This document shows, in pieces, positions 38,579-47,904 of a stretch of DNA of 64,000 bases. This stretch comes from Enterobacter sp. JBIWA008 (GTDB lineage Bacteria; Pseudomonadota; Gammaproteobacteria; Enterobacterales; Enterobacteriaceae), in the NCBI RefSeq assembly GCF_019968765.1, contig NZ_CP074149.1, forward strand, positions 3,720,001 to 3,784,000, written 5' to 3'. Under the pieces are notes generated by a model. It saw only the letters and a program-made list of their open reading frames with translations, made no database searches and was not told where the DNA came from. Numbering within the stretch: position 1 is the stretch's first letter; the number at the start of each line of letters is the position of its first letter. A program made the position numbers and the translations under genes.

Positions 38579-39790
38579 ATGGCAATTAAATTAGAAGTGA
38601 AAAATCTTTATAAAGTATTTGGCGAGCACCCGCAGCGCGCATTCAAATATATTGAAAAAGGCCTTACGAAAGAGCAAATTCTGGAAAAAACCGGGCTATC
38701 ACTTGGCGTTAAAGACGCCAGTCTGGCCATTGAAGAAGGCGAGATTTTTGTCATCATGGGATTATCCGGTTCGGGTAAATCCACTATGGTTCGCCTTCTC
38801 AATCGCCTGATTGAACCCACCCGCGGACAGGTGCTGATTGACGGCGTGGATATCGCCAGAATATCAGACGCAGAGCTTCGCGAGGTGCGCAGAAAGAAGA
38901 TTGCAATGGTGTTCCAGTCATTCGCGCTGATGCCGCACATGACGGTGCTGGATAATACCGCCTTCGGTATGGAATTAGCCGGCACGCCGGCCCAGGAGCG
39001 TCAGGAAAAAGCCCTTGATGCACTGCGTCAGGTCGGGCTGGAAAATTATGCGCATGCGTACCCGGATGAACTTTCCGGCGGTATGCGTCAGCGCGTGGGA
39101 TTAGCCCGCGCATTAGCCATTAATCCGGACATTTTATTAATGGACGAAGCCTTCTCCGCGCTCGATCCATTAATTCGCACCGAGATGCAGGATGAGCTGG
39201 TAAAATTACAGGCGAAACATCAGCGAACCATTGTCTTTATTTCCCACGATCTGGATGAAGCTATGCGTATTGGCGACCGTATTGCCATTATGCAAAACGG
39301 TGAAGTGGTACAGGTCGGCACGCCGGATGAAATTCTCAATAATCCGGCAAATGATTATGTGCGCACCTTCTTCCGCGGCGTGGATATTAGCCAGGTATTT
39401 AGCGCCAAAGATATTGCCCGTCGAACGCCAAACGGCATTATTCGAAAAACGCCAGGTTTCGGCCCGCGCTCCGCGCTGAAGCTGCTGCAGGACGAAGACC
39501 GTGAATACGGTTATTTGGTTGAACGCGGCAATAAATTTGTTGGCGTTGTCTCCATCGACTCTCTGAAAACCGCCCTTGGCGAAAACCAGGGAATCGATGC
39601 GGCGTTAATTGACGCTCCGCTTGCCGTGGACGCCGAAACGCCGCTCAGCGAGTTGCTCTCACACGTGGGTCAGGCACCGTGCGCCGTGCCGGTCGTGGGT
39701 GAAGAACAACAATATGTCGGCATCATCTCAAAACGCATGCTGCTGCAGGCTTTAGATCGCGAGGGGGCAAACAATGACCGATCAATCTAA
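38579..39790 (+). CDS. proV: Glycine betaine/proline ABC transporter ATPase ProV
   Basis: 403 residues, near-identical in layout to E. coli ProV. Walker [10 protein letters not shown] is near residue 61, signature LSGGMRQR near 164 and Walker [14 protein letters not shown] near 185. Two C-terminal CBS domains (about residues 280-395) sense ionic strength. It powers ProWX uptake of osmoprotectants. Its 3' end overlaps proW by 17 bases. Confidence 0.96.
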   Translation: MAIKLEVKNLYKVFGEHPQRAFKYIEKGLTKEQILEKTGLSLGVKDASLAIEEGEIFVIMGLSGSGKSTMVRLLNRLIEPTRGQVLIDGVDIARISDAELREVRRKKIAMVFQSFALMPHMTVLDNTAFGMELAGTPAQERQEKALDALRQVGLENYAHAYPDELSGGMRQRVGLARALAINPDILLMDEAFSALDPLIRTEMQDELVKLQAKHQRTIVFISHDLDEAMRIGDRIAIMQNGEVVQVGTPDEILNNPANDYVRTFFRGVDISQVFSAKDIARRTPNGIIRKTPGFGPRSALKLLQDEDREYGYLVERGNKFVGVVSIDSLKTALGENQGIDAALIDAPLAVDAETPLSELLSHVGQAPCAVPVVGEEQQYVGIISKRMLLQALDREGANNDRSI

Positions 39791-40844
39791 CCCGTGGGGC
39801 ACCACTGAAGCAGCGGACAGCGCTGCGCAATCCGCCGACGCGTGGGGTTCCACGCCCGCCCCTGCCGATGGCGGCGGCGCGGCAGACTGGCTCAATAGCG
39901 CACCCGCGCCTGCGCCAGAGCACTTCAACATCATGGATCCGTTCCATAAGACGCTGATCCCGCTGGACAGCTGGGTCACGGAAGGGATCGACTGGGTGGT
40001 GACCCACTTCCGTCCGTTATTCCAGGGGATCCGCGTTCCGGTGGATTACATCCTGAACGGCTTCCAGCAGATGATGCTCGGCATGCCCGCGCCCGTCGCT
40101 ATCGCTCTGTTCGCCCTGATTGCATGGCAGTTCGGCAGCGCAGGAATGGGGATCGCCACGCTGATTTCACTGGTTGTGATTGGCGCGATCGGCGCCTGGT
40201 CGCAGGCAATGATCACTCTGGCGCTGGTCCTCACCGCCCTGCTGTTCTGCGTGGCGATCGGCCTGCCGATGGGGATCTGGCTGGCGCGCAGCCCGAGGGC
40301 GGCGAAAATTATTCGGCCATTGCTGGATGCGATGCAGACCACACCGGCGTTTGTCTATCTGGTGCCGATTGTCATGCTTTTCGGGATCGGCAACGTGCCG
40401 GGCGTGGTGGTGACCATTATCTTCGCCCTGCCGCCGATTATTCGTCTGACCATTCTGGGGATTAACCAGGTGCCCGCCGATCTGATCGAAGCCTCACGCT
40501 CGTTCGGCGCCAGCCCGCGCCAGCTGCTGTTTAAGGTGCAGCTCCCGCTCGCGATGCCGACCATCATGGCGGGCGTTAACCAGACGCTGATGCTGGCTCT
40601 CTCCATGGTGGTGATTGCCTCAATGATCGCCGTAGGCGGACTGGGCCAGATGGTGCTGCGCGGCATTGGCCGTCTCGACATGGGGCTGGCCACCGTCGGC
40701 GGCGTCGGCATTGTGATCCTCGCCATTATTCTTGACCGCCTGACCCAGGCCGTCGGTCGTGATTCACGCAGTCGCGGCAACCGTCGCTGGTATAGCACCG
40801 GCCCTGTCGGGTTACTCACCCGCCCTTTCACAAAATCAAAATAA
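39774..40844 (+). CDS. proW: Glycine betaine/proline ABC permease ProW
   Basis: 356 residues with a long N-terminal periplasmic tail (about 95 residues, Ala/Pro-rich) typical of ProW. Several membrane helices follow, with the EAA loop [26 protein letters not shown] near residue 243. It forms the channel of the ProU system with ProV. Confidence 0.95.
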   Translation: MTDQSNPWGTTEAADSAAQSADAWGSTPAPADGGGAADWLNSAPAPAPEHFNIMDPFHKTLIPLDSWVTEGIDWVVTHFRPLFQGIRVPVDYILNGFQQMMLGMPAPVAIALFALIAWQFGSAGMGIATLISLVVIGAIGAWSQAMITLALVLTALLFCVAIGLPMGIWLARSPRAAKIIRPLLDAMQTTPAFVYLVPIVMLFGIGNVPGVVVTIIFALPPIIRLTILGINQVPADLIEASRSFGASPRQLLFKVQLPLAMPTIMAGVNQTLMLALSMVVIASMIAVGGLGQMVLRGIGRLDMGLATVGGVGIVILAIILDRLTQAVGRDSRSRGNRRWYSTGPVGLLTRPFTKSK

Positions 40845-40853
40845 GGAACAACG

Positions 40854-41849
40854 ATGCGACATAACGTACTTTTTGCTACCGCGTTTGCCACCCTTGTCTC
40901 CACCAGCGCGTTTGCGGCAGATCTGCCGGGCAAAGGCATTACCGTGCAGCCGGTGCAGAGCACCATTTCGGAAGAGAGCTTCCAGACCCTGATCGTCAGC
41001 CGCGCGCTGGAGAAGCTGGGCTATACGGTCAACACGCCGAGCGAAGTGGATTACAACGTGGGCTACACTTCGATTGCCTCCGGTGACGCCACCTTTACCG
41101 CGGTAAACTGGCAGCCGCTGCACGACGATATGTATGCCGCCGCCGGTGGCGACAAGAAGTTCTATCGCGAGGGTACCTTCGTGACGGGGGCGGCGCAGGG
41201 TTATCTGATCGACAAGAAAACCGCCGATAAGTACCACATCACCAACATTGAACAGCTGAAAGATCCGACGATCGCTAAACTGTTCGACACCAACGGTGAC
41301 GGCAAGGCCGACATGATGGGCTGCTCGCCGGGCTGGGGCTGTGAGGCGGTGATTAACCACCAGAACAAAGCCTTCGATCTGGAGAAGACCGTCGACGTGA
41401 GCCACGGCAACTACTCCGCGATGATGGCCGATACTATCGCCCGCTTTAAAGAAGGCAAACCGGTGATCTACTACACCTGGACGCCGTACTGGGTGAGCGA
41501 CGTGCTGAAGCCGGGTAAAGACGTGGTGTGGCTGCAGGTGCCATTCTCATCTCTGCCAGGCGAGCAGAAGGACATCGACACCAAATTGCCGAACGGCATG
41601 AACTACGGTTTCCCGGTGAACACCATGCATATCGTGGCCAACAAAGCCTGGGCCGAGAAAAACCCGGCGGCGGCGAAGCTGTTCTCGGTGATGAAGCTGC
41701 CGCTGGCAGACATCAATGCCCAGAATGCGATGATGCATGCGGGCAAATCGTCTGAAGCGGATGTTAAAGGCCACGTTGACGGCTGGATCAAAGCCCACCA
41801 GCAGCAGTTTGACGGCTGGGTGAAAGAGGCGCTTGCAGCGCAGAAGTAA
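40854..41849 (+). CDS. proX: Glycine betaine-binding periplasmic protein ProX
   Basis: 331 residues with a clear Sec signal ([23 protein letters not shown]). Tryptophans for betaine binding appear in [11 protein letters not shown] near residue 85 and in the [11 protein letters not shown] segment. The Cys pair CSPGWGC near residue 158 matches E. coli ProX. It delivers osmoprotectants to ProVW. A palindromic repeat lies just after the stop. Confidence 0.95.
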   Translation: MRHNVLFATAFATLVSTSAFAADLPGKGITVQPVQSTISEESFQTLIVSRALEKLGYTVNTPSEVDYNVGYTSIASGDATFTAVNWQPLHDDMYAAAGGDKKFYREGTFVTGAAQGYLIDKKTADKYHITNIEQLKDPTIAKLFDTNGDGKADMMGCSPGWGCEAVINHQNKAFDLEKTVDVSHGNYSAMMADTIARFKEGKPVIYYTWTPYWVSDVLKPGKDVVWLQVPFSSLPGEQKDIDTKLPNGMNYGFPVNTMHIVANKAWAEKNPAAAKLFSVMKLPLADINAQNAMMHAGKSSEADVKGHVDGWIKAHQQQFDGWVKEALAAQK

Positions 41850-41857
41850 AACATTTT

Positions 41858-41902
41858 CCCTCACCCCAGCCCTCTCCTACAGGGAGAGGGTTAGGGGGAG
41901 GG
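41858..41902. repeat. Intergenic palindromic repeat, copy 1 (long form)
   Basis: The CCCTCTCCT-ACA-GGGAGAGGG core (41870-41890) is flanked by outer arms CCCTCACCCC and GGGGGAGGG. It may act as the proX transcript end. The same core recurs at 47205, 59665 and 63764. Confidence 0.75.
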
Positions 41903-42027
41903 CACCAGACCGCACAATCCACACCTAAACCGCACAATACATCACCCAACAATCCCCCAACATTCACCATCATTGGTTATTATGGTTTCCGGAAATATAA
42001 TCACTCAACTAACGATTCCTGAAACTA

Positions 42028-43212
42028 ATGACAAAAACAACTCAAGGGCTTAGCCCGGCACTCATCCTTTTAATGTCCGTGGCAACGGGTCTGGCAGTCG
42101 CCAGCAACTATTACGCGCAACCTCTTCTCGACACCATCGCCCGCGCGTTCAATCTTTCTGCCAGCTCCGCTGGCTTTATCGTTACCGCTGCTCAGCTTGG
42201 CTACGCCGCCGGGCTGCTGTTCCTGGTGCCGCTCGGCGATATGTTTGAGCGCCGGATGCTGATCGTTTCGATGACGCTGCTGGCCGCCGGTGGGATGCTG
42301 ATCACCGCCAGCAGCCAGTCGTTAACGATGATGATCGTCGGCACCGCGCTAACGGGGCTGTTCTCCGTGGTGGCGCAAATCCTTGTACCGCTCGCCGCGA
42401 CCCTCGCTTCCCCGGAAAAACGCGGCAAGGTTGTGGGCACCATCATGAGCGGCCTGCTGCTGGGGATTTTGCTGGCGCGAACCGTCGCCGGGCTGCTGGC
42501 AAGCCTCGGCGGCTGGCGCACCGTATACTGGGTGGCGAGCGTGTTGATGGTCGTCATGGCGCTGGCGCTGTGGCGCGGGCTGCCGAAGGTGAAGCAGGAA
42601 AATCATCTGAACTATCCGCAGCTGCTGGCCTCCGTTTTCAGCCTGTTCACTCAGGATAAGCTTCTGCGCACCCGCGCCCTGCTGGGCTGTTTCACCTTCG
42701 CTAACTTCAGCATCCTGTGGACGTCGATGGCGTTTCTGCTGGCCGCGCCGCCGTTCAATTATTCTGAAGGGGTGATTGGTCTGTTCGGCCTGGCCGGTGC
42801 CGCAGGCGCACTGGGCGCGCGTCCCGCAGGCGGGCTGGCCGACAAGGGCAAATCTCACCTGACCACCTCCGCAGGGCTGGTTTTACTTCTGCTCTCCTGG
42901 GCGGCGATCTTGTACGGGCACATCTCGGTGCTGGCGCTGATCGTCGGTATCCTGGTGCTCGATCTCACCGTACAGGGCGTTCACATCACCAATCAGACCG
43001 TCATCTATCGCGTGAAGCCAGAGGCGCGTAACCGCCTGACGGCCGGATACATGACCAGCTACTTCATTGGCGGCGCTGCGGGTTCGCTAATTTCAGCGTC
43101 AGCGTGGCAGCATGCAGGCTGGTCGGGGGTATGTGCGATTGGGGCCATCGTCGCCACCCTTAACCTGCTAGTATGGTGGCGCGGCTACCATCGTCAGGAT
43201 GCAATTCACTAA
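42028..43212 (+). CDS. ygaY: MFS transporter at the ygaY position
   Basis: 394 residues, twelve predicted helices. Its features are SNYYAQPLLDTIA in helix 1, FLVPLGDMFERR in the first loop and ARTVAGLLASLGGWRTVYW in helix 5, the pattern of YgaY/Bcr-type exporters. E. coli K-12 has only a broken ygaY between proX and mprA. Here the frame is intact. The substrate is unknown, and efflux is likely from the family. Confidence 0.82.
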   Translation: MTKTTQGLSPALILLMSVATGLAVASNYYAQPLLDTIARAFNLSASSAGFIVTAAQLGYAAGLLFLVPLGDMFERRMLIVSMTLLAAGGMLITASSQSLTMMIVGTALTGLFSVVAQILVPLAATLASPEKRGKVVGTIMSGLLLGILLARTVAGLLASLGGWRTVYWVASVLMVVMALALWRGLPKVKQENHLNYPQLLASVFSLFTQDKLLRTRALLGCFTFANFSILWTSMAFLLAAPPFNYSEGVIGLFGLAGAAGALGARPAGGLADKGKSHLTTSAGLVLLLLSWAAILYGHISVLALIVGILVLDLTVQGVHITNQTVIYRVKPEARNRLTAGYMTSYFIGGAAGSLISASAWQHAGWSGVCAIGAIVATLNLLVWWRGYHRQDAIH

Positions 43213-43227
43213 GATTTACATTGCGTT

Positions 43228-43251
43228 GGCCTCTTAGGGTGTTAAGAGGCC
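43228..43251 (+). terminator. Hairpin after MFS gene
   Basis: Perfect 9-bp stem GGCCTCTTA / TAAGAGGCC with a six-base loop, 16 bases after the stop, followed by CTTC rather than a full U-run. Confidence 0.55.
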
Positions 43252-43525
43252 CTTCACTCTGCTAATGTAAACGCAATCATTTATCCCAGAAATTTTAATG
43301 TGGGTGACATATTTACAATCGGTATGAATAGTTCAGACCCCCGTCCTCACATCCTCTCTTCTACGGGTTCACACCCTATGCTCTCTGTGCTCACCGGGTC
43401 ACGGACTTACCCGGCGCTTTCTGATAGTGACATAAGCCTGGCGAATACAATCGCGCAAATAATTCATTTACATTATTTGTCACTATCGTTACTATATCGG
43501 CTGTAATTAATGAGGTTATGCCCAA
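43252..43525 (+). promoter_or_regulatory. mprA-emrAB promoter with candidate MprA operator
   Basis: TTTACA (43467-43472) and TACTAT (43490-43495), 17 bases apart, form a good sigma-70 promoter. A perfect 10-base inverted repeat, GATAGTGACA (43423-43432) and TGTCACTATC (43478-43487), has its right arm between -35 and -10. That is where a repressor such as MprA would block transcription. A second small hairpin lies at 43394-43414. No gene is seen in the gap. Confidence 0.6.
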
Positions 43526-44056
43526 ATGGATAGTTCGTTTACGCCCATTGAACAAATGCTTAAATTCCGCGCCAGTCGCCATGAGGACTTCCCATATCAG
43601 GAAATCCTGCTGACTCGCCTGTGCATGCACATGCAGGGTAAGCTACTGGAAAACCGTAATAAAATGCTGAAAGCTCAAGGGATTAACGAGACGTTGTTTA
43701 TGGCGTTGATTACGCTGGAGTCTCAGGAAAATCACAGCATTCAGCCTTCCGAACTAAGCTGCGCGCTGGGTTCCTCCCGTACTAATGCGACCCGTATTGC
43801 CGATGAACTCGAAAAGCGTGGCTGGATTGAGCGCCGTGAAAGCGATAACGATCGCCGCTGCCTGCATCTGCAACTGACCGATAAAGGTCACCAGTTCCTG
43901 CGCGAGGTGCTGCCACCTCAGCACAATTGCTTGCACAAACTCTGGTCCGCTCTCAGCACTGCCGAGCGCGACCAGCTTGAGCACATCACTCGCAAGCTGC
44001 TCACCCGTCTGGACCAGATGGATGAAGACGGCGCCGTTCTTGAGGCGCTGCGCTAA
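43526..44056 (+). CDS. mprA: MarR-family repressor MprA (EmrR)
   Basis: 176 residues, E. coli length, with GAGG before the start. The winged helix-turn-helix spans about residues 65-115 ([41 protein letters not shown]). MprA represses emrAB and is released by uncouplers and other hydrophobic drugs. A hairpin separates it from emrA. Confidence 0.95.
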   Translation: MDSSFTPIEQMLKFRASRHEDFPYQEILLTRLCMHMQGKLLENRNKMLKAQGINETLFMALITLESQENHSIQPSELSCALGSSRTNATRIADELEKRGWIERRESDNDRRCLHLQLTDKGHQFLREVLPPQHNCLHKLWSALSTAERDQLEHITRKLLTRLDQMDEDGAVLEALR

Positions 44057-44099
44057 CGCGACGACACGCTCACCATTCCAGATTCATAAGAAAACCGAC

Positions 44100-44125
44100 A
44101 GGCCAGCACGTCACACTGCTGGCCT
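44100..44125 (+). terminator. Attenuator-like hairpin between mprA and emrA
   Basis: 8-bp stem AGGCCAGC / GCTGGCCT followed by TTCT. Probably a partial terminator within the operon. Confidence 0.5.
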
Positions 44126-44182
44126 TTCTGACAACAGGTCGGCTCAGCCGATGTGAAAATAAGAAGATCGTGGAGAACAACA

Positions 44183-45355
44183 ATGAGCGCAAATGCGGAG
44201 ACAACCCCCCCGCAGCAACCGGCCAACAAGAAAGGCAAACGTAAGAGCGCCCTTCTTCTGTTGACCTTGCTCTTTATCATTATTGCCGTGGCATATGGGA
44301 TCTATTGGTTTTTAGTACTACGTCATGCTGAAGAGACTGACGACGCGTACGTGGCAGGGAACCAGGTACAAATTATGGCGCAGGTGTCGGGCAGCGTGAC
44401 GAAAGTCTGGGCTGACAATACCGACTTTGTGCAAAAAGGCGATGTGTTGGTAACCCTCGATCCAACCGACGCCCAGCAGGCGTTTGAAAAAGCGCAGACC
44501 GCGCTGGCCTCCAGCGTCCGTCAGACCCGCCAGCTGATGATCAATAGCAAACAGCTGCAGGCCAACATCGACGTGCAGAAAACGGCACTGGCGCAGGCGC
44601 AGAGCGACCTGAACCGCCGCGTTCCGCTTGGCACCGCCAACCTGATTGGCCGTGAAGAGCTGCAGCACGCCCGCGACGCGGTTGCCAGCGCGCAGGCCCA
44701 GCTGGATGTCGCCATTCAGCAATACAACGCCAACCAGGCGATGGTGCTGGGCACCAGCCTGGAAAACCAGCCTGCCGTACAGCAGGCGGCGACAGAAGTG
44801 CGCAACGCGTGGCTTGCCCTGCAGCGTACCAAAATCGTCAGCCCGATGACCGGCTATGTCTCCCGTCGTTCCGTTCAGCCAGGGGCGCAGATTAGCCCAA
44901 CCACGCCGCTGATGGCGGTCGTGCCGGCAGATAACCTGTGGGTCGATGCCAACTTTAAAGAGACGCAGCTTGCCCATATGCGTATCGGCCAGTCCGCAAC
45001 GGTTGTCAGCGACATCTACGGCGATGACGTGAAGTACACCGGGAAAGTGGTTGGTCTGGATATGGGGACCGGGAGCGCCTTCTCCCTGTTGCCTGCACAA
45101 AACGCCACCGGTAACTGGATCAAAGTGGTTCAGCGTCTGCCTGTGCGTATTGAACTGGATGCCAAACAGCTGGCGGATCACCCGCTGCGTATCGGCCTCT
45201 CTACGCTGGTGACGGTCGACACCGCCAACCGCGACGGTCAGATCCTGGCAAGCCAGGTGCGCAGCAGCCCGGCTTATGAAAGCAACGCCCGTGAAATTAG
45301 CCTCGATCCGGTCAACAAGCTGATCGATGACATCGTGAAGGCAAACGCCGGTTAA
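44183..45355 (+). CDS. emrA: EmrA multidrug efflux adaptor
   Basis: 390 residues from the ATG at 44183 (GGAGA upstream). A frame to 44153 is longer but matches nothing. One N-terminal membrane helix (about residues 24-45) is followed by a lipoyl half-motif, a long coiled coil (residues 95-190) and the barrel domain. EmrA links EmrB to TolC. The emrB start follows after 16 bases. Confidence 0.95.
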   Translation: MSANAETTPPQQPANKKGKRKSALLLLTLLFIIIAVAYGIYWFLVLRHAEETDDAYVAGNQVQIMAQVSGSVTKVWADNTDFVQKGDVLVTLDPTDAQQAFEKAQTALASSVRQTRQLMINSKQLQANIDVQKTALAQAQSDLNRRVPLGTANLIGREELQHARDAVASAQAQLDVAIQQYNANQAMVLGTSLENQPAVQQAATEVRNAWLALQRTKIVSPMTGYVSRRSVQPGAQISPTTPLMAVVPADNLWVDANFKETQLAHMRIGQSATVVSDIYGDDVKYTGKVVGLDMGTGSAFSLLPAQNATGNWIKVVQRLPVRIELDAKQLADHPLRIGLSTLVTVDTANRDGQILASQVRSSPAYESNAREISLDPVNKLIDDIVKANAG

Positions 45356-45371
45356 TCCGAAGGTGAGCGTT

Positions 45372-46919
45372 ATGCAACAGCAAAAGCCGCAAAAACCGCT
45401 GGAAGGCGCGCAGCTGGTCATTATGACCATCGCGCTGTCGCTGGCGACATTCATGCAGGTGCTGGACTCCACCATCGCAAACGTGGCGATCCCGACCATC
45501 GCCGGTAACCTTGGCTCGTCGCTGAGCCAGGGGACCTGGGTTATTACCTCCTTTGGGGTGGCAAACGCCATCTCCATTCCGATTACCGGCTGGCTGGCAA
45601 AGCGCGTCGGTGAAGTGAAGCTGTTCCTCTGGTCAACGGTGTTGTTCGTTCTTGCCTCCTGGGCGTGCGGCATGTCCAGCAGCCTGACGATGCTGATTTT
45701 CTTCCGCGTTATTCAGGGGATTGTGGCCGGGCCGTTGATTCCGCTGTCGCAGAGCTTACTGCTGAACAACTATCCGCCTGCCAAGCGCTCGATTGCGCTG
45801 GCGCTGTGGTCGATGACCGTGATTGTTGCGCCGATTTGCGGACCTATCTTAGGCGGCTATATCAGCGACAACTACCACTGGGGCTGGATCTTCTTTATCA
45901 ACGTACCGATTGGCGCCGTCGTGGTAATGATGACGCTCCAGTCGTTGCGCGGCAGAGAAACCCGGACGGAACAGCGGCGTATCGACGCCATTGGTCTGGC
46001 ACTGCTGGTTGTCGGCATCGGTAGCCTGCAGGTCATGCTCGACCAGGGCAAAGAGCTGGACTGGTTCAACTCCAGGGAGATCATCATCCTGACGATTGTC
46101 GCAGTGGTGTCGCTGAGCTTCCTGATTGTCTGGGAGCTGACGGACGATAACCCGATAGTCGACCTGTCGCTGTTTAAGTCGCGAAACTTCACCATAGGCT
46201 GCCTGTGTATCAGCCTCGCCTACATGCTCTACTTCGGCGCGATTGTACTGCTGCCGCAGCTTTTGCAGGAGGTATACGGCTACACCGCAACCTGGGCTGG
46301 TTTAGCCTCGGCGCCGGTTGGATTGATTCCAGTTCTGCTGTCGCCGATTATTGGCCGCTTCGCCCACAAGCTCGACATGCGCAGGCTGGTGACGTTCAGC
46401 TTTATCATGTACGCCGTGTGCTTCTACTGGCGTGCGTACACGTTCGAACCGGGAATGGACTTTGGCGCGTCCGCGTGGCCGCAGTTTATTCAGGGCTTTG
46501 CCGTGGCGTGTTTCTTTATGCCACTGACCACCATCACGCTTTCCGGTTTGCCGCCTGAGCGCATGGCGGCCGCATCAAGCCTGTCGAACTTTACCCGAAC
46601 GCTGGCGGGTTCGATTGGTACGTCGATCACAACAACCCTGTGGACGAACCGTGAATCGATGCACCATGCCCAGCTGACCGAAGCGGTGAACCCGTTCAAC
46701 CCGAACGCCCGGGAGATGTACAACCAGCTTCAGGGAATGGGTATGACGGAACAGCAGGCGTCCGGCTGGATTGCCCAGCAGATCACCAATCAGGGCCTGA
46801 TTATCTCGGCAAATGAGATTTTCTGGATATCGGCGGGGATCTTTATCGTCCTGCTGGGGCTGGTGTGGTTTGCTAAACCCCCGTTTGGCGCCGGTAGCGG
46901 CGGCGGTGGCGCGCACTAA
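45372..46919 (+). CDS. emrB: EmrB multidrug efflux MFS pump (DHA2)
   Basis: 515 residues from the ATG at 45372, matching the E. coli start MQQQKP. A GTG at 45363 is in frame but not needed. Fourteen membrane segments are expected. The motif LDSTIANVAIPTI in helix 1 is the DHA2 signature, and the C-terminus is Gly-rich before a final His. It expels hydrophobic compounds such as uncouplers through EmrA and TolC. Confidence 0.95.
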   Translation: MQQQKPQKPLEGAQLVIMTIALSLATFMQVLDSTIANVAIPTIAGNLGSSLSQGTWVITSFGVANAISIPITGWLAKRVGEVKLFLWSTVLFVLASWACGMSSSLTMLIFFRVIQGIVAGPLIPLSQSLLLNNYPPAKRSIALALWSMTVIVAPICGPILGGYISDNYHWGWIFFINVPIGAVVVMMTLQSLRGRETRTEQRRIDAIGLALLVVGIGSLQVMLDQGKELDWFNSREIIILTIVAVVSLSFLIVWELTDDNPIVDLSLFKSRNFTIGCLCISLAYMLYFGAIVLLPQLLQEVYGYTATWAGLASAPVGLIPVLLSPIIGRFAHKLDMRRLVTFSFIMYAVCFYWRAYTFEPGMDFGASAWPQFIQGFAVACFFMPLTTITLSGLPPERMAAASSLSNFTRTLAGSIGTSITTTLWTNRESMHHAQLTEAVNPFNPNAREMYNQLQGMGMTEQQASGWIAQQITNQGLIISANEIFWISAGIFIVLLGLVWFAKPPFGAGSGGGGAH

Positions 46920-46941
46920 TTCGCGTTGTCCAGAACGCGAA
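46920..46941 (+). terminator. Hairpin directly after emrB
   Basis: Perfect 8-bp stem TTCGCGTT / AACGCGAA with loop GTCCAG, starting at the last base of the emrB stop. No long U-run. Confidence 0.45.
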
Positions 46942-47004
46942 GTTTCGATAAAGCAGCGCTCCTGAAATCAATTCACGATAGTGAAAAGACAACGGGAGCG
47001 CATC

Positions 47005-47204
47005 ATGCTGAACACACCCGCCGACAAGTACCAACCCTATCCCACGCTTCCCTGTCCGCTTGCCGCTGGCCGGAGCAACGCATCACCCGCGCGCCGCGCT
47101 GGCTCTCAACCGACTTACGCGACGGCAACCAGGCCCTTGCCGAGCCGATGGACTGCACCCGCAAGCTGCAGTTCTGGGATCTGCTGCTGGGCTGGGGCTT
47201 CCTA
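47005..47204 (+). pseudogene. Remnant of a 2-isopropylmalate synthase (leuA-type)
   Basis: An ATG at 47005 with GGGAG upstream opens [15 protein letters not shown]. After a frameshift near 47050 the reading continues in another frame as [20 protein letters not shown], then [20 protein letters not shown]. This is the N-terminus of the long alpha-isopropylmalate synthase type, where RAPRW-x-[11 protein letters not shown] is the metal- and substrate-binding start. The homology stops at LLLGWGF, right before a palindromic repeat at 47205. About 65 of the expected ~560 codons remain, so the gene is dead. Confidence 0.8.
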
Positions 47205-47225
47205 CCCTCTCCCTGAGGGAGAGGG
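47205..47225. repeat. Intergenic palindromic repeat, copy 2
   Basis: CCCTCTCCC-TGA-GGGAGAGGG. It sits exactly where the leuA-like remnant ends and 11 bases from the luxS stop. Confidence 0.75.
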
Positions 47226-47235
47226 AAAAGGTGCA

Positions 47236-47751
47236 CTAGATGTGCAGTTCCTGCAGTTTTTCTTTTGGCAGGGCCAGCTCTTCGTTGCTGTTCACGCGAA
47301 CATCACGCTCGATGATGTGACGCGCGATTTCCTGCGCTTCTTCCAGAGAGTGCATCTGGTAAGTACCGCACTGGTAAACGTTCAGCTCAGGGATCTGGTT
47401 CTGCTCTTTCACCTTCAGCACGTCTTCCATCGCCGCTTTCCACGCATCAGCGACGCGTTTCTCTTCTGGCTGGCCAATCAGGCTCATGTAGAAACCGGTA
47501 CGGCAGCCCATCGGAGAGATGTCGATGATCTCAACGCCGTTGCCGTTCAGATGGTCGCGCATGAAACCAGCGAACAGGTGTTCCAGGGTATGAATGCCTT
47601 TCTCCGGCATCACTTCTTTATTTGGCACGCAGAAACGCAGATCGAAGACGGTGATCGTGTCGCCGTGCGGGGTGTGCATGGTCTTAGCCACGCGTACTGC
47701 AGGTGCTTCCATACGGGTATGGTCGACAGTAAAGCTATCTAATAACGGCAT
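47236..47751 (-). CDS. luxS: S-ribosylhomocysteine lyase LuxS
   Basis: 171 residues, E. coli length. The metal site is visible as HTLEH near residues 54-58 and the cysteine near 126. The catalytic cysteine is in [10 protein letters not shown] near residue 84. LuxS splits S-ribosylhomocysteine to homocysteine and the AI-2 precursor. The sRNA gene micA lies upstream on the opposite strand. Confidence 0.97.
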   Translation of the reverse strand: MPLLDSFTVDHTRMEAPAVRVAKTMHTPHGDTITVFDLRFCVPNKEVMPEKGIHTLEHLFAGFMRDHLNGNGVEIIDISPMGCRTGFYMSLIGQPEEKRVADAWKAAMEDVLKVKEQNQIPELNVYQCGTYQMHSLEEAQEIARHIIERDVRVNSNEELALPKEKLQELHI

Positions 47752-47788
47752 ACGTCACCTCCGATAGTGATTTTTTTTAAAATAAACT

Positions 47789-47815
47789 GAACTCTTCCAC
47801 AGAATGCACGTCTGA
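47789..47815 (+). promoter_or_regulatory. Sigma-E promoter of micA
   Basis: GAACTCT (47789-47795), 15 bases, then TCTGA (47811-47815), ending six bases before the MicA start. This matches the RpoE pattern GGAACTT-N15/16-TCTGA. Confidence 0.75.
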
Positions 47816-47821
47816 GTATAT

Positions 47822-47896
47822 GAAAGACGCGCATTTGTTATCATCATCCCTGAATTCAGAGATGTATATTTTGGCCACAGCGATGTGGCCTTTTTC
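47822..47896 (+). ncRNA. micA: MicA (SraD) small RNA
   Basis: The 5' segment GAAAGACGCGCATTTGTTAT and the CCCTGAATTCAGAG hairpin agree with E. coli MicA as I recall it. The terminator stem GGCCACA / TGTGGCC has a different loop and ends in TTTTTCTTTT. MicA is Hfq-dependent, made under envelope stress by sigma-E, and represses ompA and other porin mRNAs. It lies between luxS and gshA as in E. coli. Confidence 0.92.
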
Positions 47897-47904
47897 TTTT
47901 CTGC

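Noticed and set aside
43300-43506. 68-codon frame upstream of mprA
   Set aside because: Lies in the promoter region, has no good ribosome site and gives a low-complexity product.
46981-47742. 253-codon plus-strand frame over luxS
   Set aside because: Its first codons belong to the leuA-like remnant and the rest is antisense to luxS.
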